From: Yersinia hibernica
GTDB taxonomy: Bacteria; Pseudomonadota; Gammaproteobacteria; Enterobacterales; Enterobacteriaceae
Reading direction: 5' to 3'
Assembly: GCF_004124235.1 (NCBI RefSeq)
Contig: NZ_CP032487.1
Location: 2,108,001-2,172,000, forward strand
Length of the DNA stretch: 64,000 bases
The position numbers and the translations under genes were made by a program. Each line of letters opens with the position of its first letter. The stretch's first letter is position 1. Positions 59,152-64,000 of the stretch are shown here, piece after piece. The notes beneath the pieces were generated by a model. The model made no database searches, had not been told where the DNA came from, and saw only the letters and a list, made by a program, of their open reading frames with translations.

Positions 59152-59964
59152 ATGAGTATTAAAATTGTTGCTGTTGATATGGATGGAACCTTTCTTAACG
59201 ACCAGATGAGTTATGATAGGAAAAGATTTAGTGCGCAATATGCACAATTGAAAAATAATGGCATAAAATTTGTTGTCGCCAGTGGCAACCAATATTATCA
59301 GCTTATCTCATTCTTTCCAGACATCGCTCATGAAATTGCATTTGTCGCTGAGAATGGTGCCTATGTTAGTAATGAAAATACGGAAATATTTTGCGGGGCA
59401 TTATCGGATAAAAACCGAGACAAGGTGCTAAAAATATTACTCCCCATCCCCTACCTTGATATTATTGTTTGCGGCAAAAATGGCGCTCATATGCTCAGTT
59501 CATCAGATAATGTATTCTTCACCACCATGAGCAAATATTATCATCGCCTTGATATCGTGGATGACTTCAATCAGATAGATGAGCCCGCATTCAAATTTGC
59601 AATCAGTTTGCCCAATGAAAAATTGGCCGATTTTATGCGGTTCATTGAGGCGGAATTAGCCGGGATTGTCACCCCCGTTTCCAGTGGCCATGGCTCAGTT
59701 GACCTCATCATACCCGGTGTACACAAAGCCAATGGTATTAAATTGCTCCAAAATATATGGGGCGTGCAAGATGAAGAAGTCGTGACTTTTGGTGATGGCG
59801 GCAATGATGTTGAGATGTTACAGCATGCTGGTTTTGGATTCGCCATGGCAAATGCACCTGATCGTATTAAAGAAATAGCGCAATATCAGGCTGACTCAAA
59901 TAATGACTCCGGCGTGCTAAATGTCATTGATAAAATTTTAAACAAACACCCTCCCTTTGCCTAA
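59152..59964 (+). CDS. ybjI: Cof-type HAD-IIB phosphatase YbjI
   Basis: About 270 residues from ATG 59152 with AGAGGGA upstream; the frame opens at 59134. Haloacid dehalogenase motifs: DMDGTFLND (Asp9 nucleophile, Asp11 acid), VVASGN (motif II), KANG (motif III Lys) and FGDGGNDVEML (motif IV). A C2B cap is inserted (about residues 85-180). E. coli YbjI dephosphorylates FMN and several sugar phosphates. Probably part of a unit with ybjJ and the ROK regulator. Confidence 0.9.
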   Translation: MSIKIVAVDMDGTFLNDQMSYDRKRFSAQYAQLKNNGIKFVVASGNQYYQLISFFPDIAHEIAFVAENGAYVSNENTEIFCGALSDKNRDKVLKILLPIPYLDIIVCGKNGAHMLSSSDNVFFTTMSKYYHRLDIVDDFNQIDEPAFKFAISLPNEKLADFMRFIEAELAGIVTPVSSGHGSVDLIIPGVHKANGIKLLQNIWGVQDEEVVTFGDGGNDVEMLQHAGFGFAMANAPDRIKEIAQYQADSNNDSGVLNVIDKILNKHPPFA

Positions 59965-60132
59965 AATTAGTGATTCACCGCCGGTCATTCTCATCGCACC
60001 TGATCGATAAAATCGCGAGCGGGTGCTTATCATTTACACCATTACCGTCTCTATTAGATAAACTGTCAGATTCGCCTGCTGGCCGAAAATTCGTTATTAT
60101 CCGCTCCCTCCCCTTTTTATCCGGCCAACCTG

Positions 60133-60831
60133 ATGTCTACAATTTCCGACAGTTTTATTGCCCCGCGGTGCCATGACAAAATAGAAACGCTCTATCAGGA
60201 TGACCACCTGGTACTCATCAATAAACCCTCCGGGCTCCTTAGCCTCTCGGGGAAAAACCCACAAAATATTGATTCGGTACATCATCGGCTGGTAGAGATT
60301 TTCCCCGGCTGCACCCTGGTGCATCGCCTTGATTTCGGCACTTCCGGGCTGATGGTGATTGCTCGTAATAAGACTATCAATGCCGCCCTGTGCCAACAAT
60401 TCAGTCAGCGCACAGTGACCAAGATTTACAGCGCTTTGCTTTGCGGGCATCTTGACGGCAATCAAGGGGTAATAGACGCGGCGATTGCCAAAGACCCGGC
60501 GCTGTTCCCGCTGATGTCAATCTGCTCAATCCACGGCAAGCCTGCTCGCTCCCACTATCGGGTTATCGAGCGCTTTTATCACCCGTTGGAAGACAAAACG
60601 CTACTGCCGTTGACGCGGGTAGAACTCACCCCGGAGACCGGGCGTACCCATCAACTGCGCATTCATTGCCAGCAGTTGGGCCACCCCATTTGGGGCTGCG
60701 ACTTGTATGGTGGCCGCCTGCTGCCAGGCACTGAACTGACGCCACGGCTGATGCTGCATGCCAGTGAGTTGCATTTTATTCACCCCATCAGCAAACAGGA
60801 AATCAAAGCTCGTCATGTCAGCCCGTTTTGA
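60133..60831 (+). CDS. RluA-family pseudouridine synthase
   Basis: 232 residues, single catalytic domain without an S4 domain. The catalytic Asp67 is in HRLDFGTSG, and the other family motifs NKPSGLLSL, KIYSALLCG and the C-terminal TGRTHQLRIHCQQLGHPIWGCDLYGG are intact. Modifies a uridine in tRNA or rRNA. More diverged from E. coli RluA than an orthologue would be, so I do not name it further. Downstream hairpin at 60859-60885. Confidence 0.85.
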   Translation: MSTISDSFIAPRCHDKIETLYQDDHLVLINKPSGLLSLSGKNPQNIDSVHHRLVEIFPGCTLVHRLDFGTSGLMVIARNKTINAALCQQFSQRTVTKIYSALLCGHLDGNQGVIDAAIAKDPALFPLMSICSIHGKPARSHYRVIERFYHPLEDKTLLPLTRVELTPETGRTHQLRIHCQQLGHPIWGCDLYGGRLLPGTELTPRLMLHASELHFIHPISKQEIKARHVSPF

Positions 60832-60984
60832 CAGCAAAGAATATTGGGAATAAAGACGCCCGGTGTAGTGCGAAAATACACCCGGAAAGACGTAATCAGA
60901 TGACAATAAACCTAAAGCCAGACTACTGACGACGGGCCGCAATAACTGGGTGTTTATCATAAACTGGCAAGCCATTAAATCTGC

Positions 60985-61010
60985 ATGAAAAGCCCCGAAG
61001 GACTTTTCAT
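60985..61010 (-). terminator. Terminator of yaiL
   Basis: On the minus strand ATGAAAAGTCC...GGGGCTTTTCAT forms a stem of about 11 bp with a TTCG loop and T-rich 3' arm. It lies 24 bp past the yaiL stop. Confidence 0.6.
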
Positions 61011-61033
61011 ACAAAAGCATCTTGCAATATTCA

Positions 61034-61573
61034 TTACCACATCAAATCATCGGGCACTTTAAAATCAGCATACGGATCTTCTTCATCTTGCTCTTCCTGA
61101 CTCAGCGCACTATTTAATACAATACTGTTTGCATCCCGCTGCACAATTTTATCGGCTACGATCGCTGGGATAATCGCGTATTCACTCTCACCACTGTTAT
61201 CAACAACCAAACGAGCAATGGCAAGGCGGCCATTAATCAGCTGAGTTTGGGTTGTTTTATCAACAACTATTTTTTTAATTAAATTGTTATCTGTGAAGTT
61301 AAAACTAATATCGCCTTTTGCAATATTGATGCGGTTCATTTCAATGAGCTGCTTCACCTGAGCTTTATACTCTTTAGATAAAGCCGCTTGTTTTTGCTGT
61401 TCGCTTAGCTGTTTATCACGCTCAAGTTGTGCTTTTTTATTCTCTTCCACCGCCTCTCTTGCCTCACGAGCCTGAACTCGTGATTTTTTCGCCGTTCGTT
61501 GAACTTTGGCCATTTTTTTGCTGGTCACTAACCCAGCTTTTAGCATCTGCTCTTGTAAGGTGAGTTTTGTCAT
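61034..61573 (-). CDS. yaiL: DUF2058 protein YaiL
   Basis: 179 residues, the exact length of E. coli YaiL, from ATG 61573; the frame extends to 61654. N-terminal LTLQEQMLKAGLVTSKKM, a long charged coiled coil (about residues 20-75) and a C-terminal globular part ending in the acidic DPYADFKVPDDLMW. Described as a nucleoprotein/polynucleotide-associated protein; role in detail unknown. Monocistronic. Confidence 0.9.
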   Translation of the reverse strand: MTKLTLQEQMLKAGLVTSKKMAKVQRTAKKSRVQAREAREAVEENKKAQLERDKQLSEQQKQAALSKEYKAQVKQLIEMNRINIAKGDISFNFTDNNLIKKIVVDKTTQTQLINGRLAIARLVVDNSGESEYAIIPAIVADKIVQRDANSIVLNSALSQEEQDEEDPYADFKVPDDLMW

Positions 61574-61875
61574 CTTCTCTTCTAAACCCGTTGAATAATT
61601 TATGAGATTATACCTGTAATTTTTGTGACTGCACCTGGTAGCAGGCCTGAGCACGGTATAACTTGATTTTACTGATGTTTATCAGAGACTGACTGAGCTG
61701 CTCACCGTATTAGCGCTAATAATGTCCACTCGGCTACTGAGCCGACTATCAGATTAAAATCGAAGGCGATTTAAGCAGGTAAGGTCTTTTTAATCATCTT
61801 CAGTAACCCATATAGGCGCTATCAGCGCCCTGCTCGGCTTAATTGTTGGCATGCCCTATCCGACTTACTTCCCAT

Positions 61876-61896
61876 AAAAAGGCCGCATAAGCGGCC
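61876..61896 (-). terminator. Terminator of the small secreted protein gene
   Basis: GGCCGC (61881-61886) pairs with GCGGCC (61891-61896), tetraloop ATAA; minus-strand T-run at 61876-61880. Ends the gene that stops at 61918. Confidence 0.8.
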
Positions 61897-61917
61897 AAGA
61901 CGATTGCTATAATTCAA

Positions 61918-62235
61918 CTATTCTTCAAGATACTGACGACTCATTTCATCCAAAGCATCAGATATCATCATAATAGTGCTGCACTGTTTTTCTTTAGTCA
62001 GCTGATCATTAAATTTAGACTGGCAAAATACATTCATTTTCCCAGCCCAATAGGCTTTAACCAGTGAAGAGTCCACCAGTTTTATGCATGTAATATACTC
62101 GTCACCAGAATAATTACGATTACATACTGCCTCTGATACTCGCGCTATCGCAGGTACGGCCATAGGTTCATCGATTGGCATCGATAACGAAAATGCGGGG
62201 ACTGACATAGCTAGTGTTGCTGCAATTAACTTCAT
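61918..62235 (-). CDS. Small secreted Cys-containing protein, unknown function
   Basis: 105 residues from ATG 62235; the frame runs to a TTG at 62253. A signal peptide (MKLIAATLAMSVPAFSLS) is evident. The mature part has four Cys residues (AVCNRN, ITCIKL, VFCQSK, QCSTIM) that could form two disulfides, and a helical C-terminus. No family recognised. No ribosome site stands before the ATG, and it lies alone. Confidence 0.55.
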   Translation of the reverse strand: MKLIAATLAMSVPAFSLSMPIDEPMAVPAIARVSEAVCNRNYSGDEYITCIKLVDSSLVKAYWAGKMNVFCQSKFNDQLTKEKQCSTIMMISDALDEMSRQYLEE

Positions 62236-62997
62236 ATTAATAACCCAAGTCAACTATATGGATAATAAAACTCACACTGAGTTACTCAACCGATATTAAA
62301 TGAAGGCACATTATTGGTGCGCTACCTCACAAAAGATAATGTAATAGGTTGAAATCTATAGGCAGGCCAAATTAACTTTATGAATCATCAATTAAAGATC
62401 GATATTTCATCCACTTACCTGCCGTAACTCGCAGCACAAAGAGTTATCGTGGTCAACAAAAATTGTTGTTGAAAATAATTAGCGAATTCAATATATTTAT
62501 TAACCACTTTTGTTATCAATGATCAATGTGAATTATTTATCTTTTCTCATTAAATGAAAAATAACTTTTGTTATCAAACATGACAGAATAAAAGAAAGAA
62601 TAGCCATTTTGTAATAGAGCACGATCAGAATATTTTTATTGAGAATGATTAAAATGGCTGGTCGCATCACCAAACCTATCATTTAATAATACCAAGACTA
62701 GCACCTCTGGAATAAGAGGAATCAAGATAACAATAAACACCCCAAACTTAGCCAATTGCATTATAATATTTAAAATTAATAATAATGTACAGTACACTAT
62801 TATTAAAAACCAATAGAGTGCTAGTTAATAAATACTTCTGTTTATTTAAACAAAACCATGAGTTCTGCCAAGGGAACAATCGAGAGGGTATTAATCAACG
62901 GAGAGCAGGTCACTAAACTAGGTTTTCTTGCGCAAACTTAAATGACAGATCGACAGAAAGCATTTACCAGTCCCCTTCTGTCGCCCATTCCACAAAT

Positions 62998-63028
62998 AAA
63001 AAAGCCCTGACTTATGCCGGGGTTTGTC
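62998..63028 (-). terminator. Minus-strand terminator-like hairpin
   Basis: On the minus strand AAACCCC...AGGGCTTTTTT has a G/C-rich stem and six T residues. No coding gene on this strand ends nearby (the next ends at 63323 and has its own hairpin at 63283-63303), so an untranslated transcript between 63030 and 63280 may end here. Confidence 0.5.
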
Positions 63029-63129
63029 ATTATGCAGCCGGTGGCGGTCCCGGCGTCAATAACTACCAATGTGCTGACCGCATAGCTTTAAAATACAACA
63101 GCCCCAGCGATAAACTGAAGCTTTGAATT

Positions 63130-63205
63130 CAGTGCTGTGATAGCTGGCCCTGTACCGTATCAATGACCATGCAATCCTTGCACCAAGGCAACTATCACAG
63201 CACTG
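63130..63205. repeat. 14-bp inverted repeat with nested stem
   Basis: CAGTGCTGTGATAG (63130-63143) and its exact reverse complement (63192-63205) are 48 bp apart; inside lies CCTTG-CAC-CAAGG. Just outside, TTACAGTGTAA is a further palindrome. Confidence 0.6.
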
Positions 63206-63282
63206 TATAATTTACAGTGTAATTATAAACAAACATTAAACATGACTAACTTTATAGTGGGCATGACTCACAAAACGACAAA

Positions 63283-63305
63283 ATCCCCGCCGAAGCGAGG
63301 TTTGC
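63283..63305 (-). terminator. Terminator of the SSAT-like acetyltransferase gene
   Basis: On the minus strand CCTCGCTTCGGCGGGGATTTT: a short G/C-rich stem with TTCG-type loop followed by T residues, just past the stop at 63323. Confidence 0.65.
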
Positions 63306-63322
63306 TCAATATGATGGCGCTT

Positions 63323-63799
63323 TTATTCAGCAAATTTCAGCAATGCTTCACCATCGAGACGATAACGTACCCATTCAGATTGCGGCAACGCGCCAATGCT
63401 CTGGTAAAAATCAATTGCGGGCTGATTCCAGTCCAGCACACTCCATTCAAGTCGACCACACTGCCGTTTAACTGCGCATTGCGCGATATTTTTCAGCAGC
63501 GCCTTTCCTGCACCTTTACCACGATACTCAGGGGAAATGTACAAATCCTCCATATAAATACCGTTACGTCCAAGCCATGTGGAATAACTGGTGAAGAAAA
63601 CGGCATAACCTATGGTTTTACCTGCATTTTCGCAGATCAATGCTTCGGTTTTACTGCCTGCACCAAACAGTGTTTCTCGAATCTCGTCCGACGTGGTGAC
63701 CACTTCTTGCGGAGCTTTTTCATATACCGCCAGCTCATAGATCATATCGTAAATTGCCGTTGCGTCTTCCGGGCGGGCCTGGCGAATCGTAATGCTCAT
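63323..63799 (-). CDS. GNAT acetyltransferase, spermidine/diamine-type (SSAT-like)
   Basis: 158 residues from ATG 63799 with AGGA 7 bp upstream; frame runs to 63814. Follows the diamine-acetyltransferase pattern: IYDMIYELAVYEKAP, FFTSYSTWLGRNGIYMEDLYISPEYRGKGAGKALL (acetyl-CoA loop RGKGAGKA) and LEWSVLDWNQPAIDFYQSIGA (motif B). Eukaryotic SSAT and bacterial relatives acetylate polyamines or related amines; the exact substrate is not known. Monocistronic. Confidence 0.85.
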   Translation of the reverse strand: MSITIRQARPEDATAIYDMIYELAVYEKAPQEVVTTSDEIRETLFGAGSKTEALICENAGKTIGYAVFFTSYSTWLGRNGIYMEDLYISPEYRGKGAGKALLKNIAQCAVKRQCGRLEWSVLDWNQPAIDFYQSIGALPQSEWVRYRLDGEALLKFAE

Positions 63800-63873
63800 T
63801 AATTTTCCTGTCATTTTTGTATGGTATCGGCATTGATGGTGCCCAGCATAAGCGTTATTGTCAGAAGAATTAA

Positions 63874-64000
63874 GTGCAACTTTATTTGCCGCATAGCCCA
63901 GCGCTGACGGAACTGCTGGCGGGCGAAGTAGACCTCGCGCTGGGATTCAGCACACCGGATGAGACTCGACATCCGGAACTGGAAGAAATAAACTGGTTCG
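63874..64000 (+). pseudogene. LysR-family regulator fragment lacking the DNA-binding domain
   Basis: The plus-strand frame from GTG 63874 to the window edge encodes VQLYLPHSPALTELLAGEVD and continues LALGFSTPDETRHPELEEINWF, a typical LysR substrate-binding-domain segment (about residue 115 onward of such proteins). A TAA stop lies immediately before the GTG, and the 60 bp upstream, back to the SSAT gene start, do not encode the rest of the domain or the helix-turn-helix. The gene's 5' part has been lost or moved; the 3' end is outside the window. Confidence 0.65.

Larger units (their letters stand above)
62236..63279. other. 1.0-kb region with structured DNA but no clear gene
   Basis: AT-rich up to about 62820, then G/C-richer. 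It includes a 27-codon frame at 62858-62941 (MSSAKGTIERVLINGEQVT...) without a ribosome site, a minus-strand terminator-like hairpin at 62998-63028 and a 14-bp inverted repeat at 63130-63205. Possibly an untranslated RNA or the remains of a lost gene. Confidence 0.4.

Noticed and set aside
60859..60885. Hairpin after the RluA-family gene (CCCGGTGTA/TACACCCGG)
   Set aside because: One internal mismatch and no T-run; too weak to list as a terminator.
62858..62941. 27-codon ORF (MSSAKGTIERVLINGEQ...)
   Set aside because: No ribosome site and no relative recognised; kept only as a note in the gap entry.

Overview
The window is chromosomal DNA of an enterobacterium, almost certainly a Yersinia other than Y. 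pestis. This rests on the four-gene hms polysaccharide operon with full-length Hms-type proteins, a FetM/P19-type iron operon containing a worn ERIC-like repeat, and the overall gene set (astCADBE, cioAB, ygbKLM, ybjJI). Species cannot be fixed from the sequence alone. No rRNA, tRNA, CRISPR array, complete insertion sequence, phage gene or plasmid gene was recognised.

Layout. (1) 0.6-7.4 kb: the arginine succinyltransferase operon astCADBE (minus strand), read from a well-matched sigma-54 promoter with an ARG box and two candidate NtrC sites upstream. (2) 7.4-14.7 kb: a MocR-type regulator divergent from a cyanide-insensitive cytochrome bd oxidase (cioAB plus a 55-residue DUF2474 protein), an unpartnered NarX-type nitrate sensor, and the sulfur regulator Cbl. 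(3) 15-20 kb: a Fur-box-preceded siderophore reductase (viuB/yqjH type), the cation/proton antiporter ChaA, PhoH and a GNAT acetyltransferase. (4) 19.8-26.1 kb: hmsHFRS, for synthesis, de-N-acetylation and export of poly-beta-1,6-N-acetylglucosamine. (5) 26.7-38.3 kb: an iron and redox stretch with an M24 peptidase, fhuF (Fur box), a TehB-type methyltransferase, and an eight-gene minus-strand operon (FTR1 permease, P19 protein, Fe-S membrane protein, two FtsX permeases, ATPase, TlpA thioredoxin, cytochrome c) with a Fur box at its head. (6) 38.3-44.4 kb: an unrecognised conserved protein, a penicillin-acylase-family hydrolase preceded by an in-frame mini-ORF, an MFS exporter and a glutaminase. 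(7) 44.9-48.7 kb: four-carbon acid-sugar catabolism (otnI, otnC, otnK) and its divergent DeoR regulator; the usual dehydrogenase and transporter genes are absent. (8) 48.9-55.3 kb: dcuSR, a 2-hydroxycarboxylate transporter convergent to it, and ansP. (9) 55.4-64 kb: small housekeeping and accessory genes (yeaO, a VOC protein, a ROK regulator with ybjJ-ybjI, a pseudouridine synthase, yaiL, a small secreted protein, an SSAT-like acetyltransferase), ending in a LysR fragment that lacks its DNA-binding half.

Functionally the window is about nutrient scavenging and adaptation: nitrogen from arginine, asparagine and glutamine; C4 acids and acid sugars; iron through three Fur-type sites; low-oxygen or stressed respiration; and biofilm matrix. 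I found no clear wholly new defence or mobile system. The most original observations are the in-frame stop between a strong ribosome-binding site and the acylase gene, three matching operator-like repeats at the acid-sugar locus, the trimmed acid-sugar operon, the ERIC remnant inside the iron operon, an 18-bp perfect inverted repeat between two divergent genes, and unexplained structured DNA near 63.1 kb.
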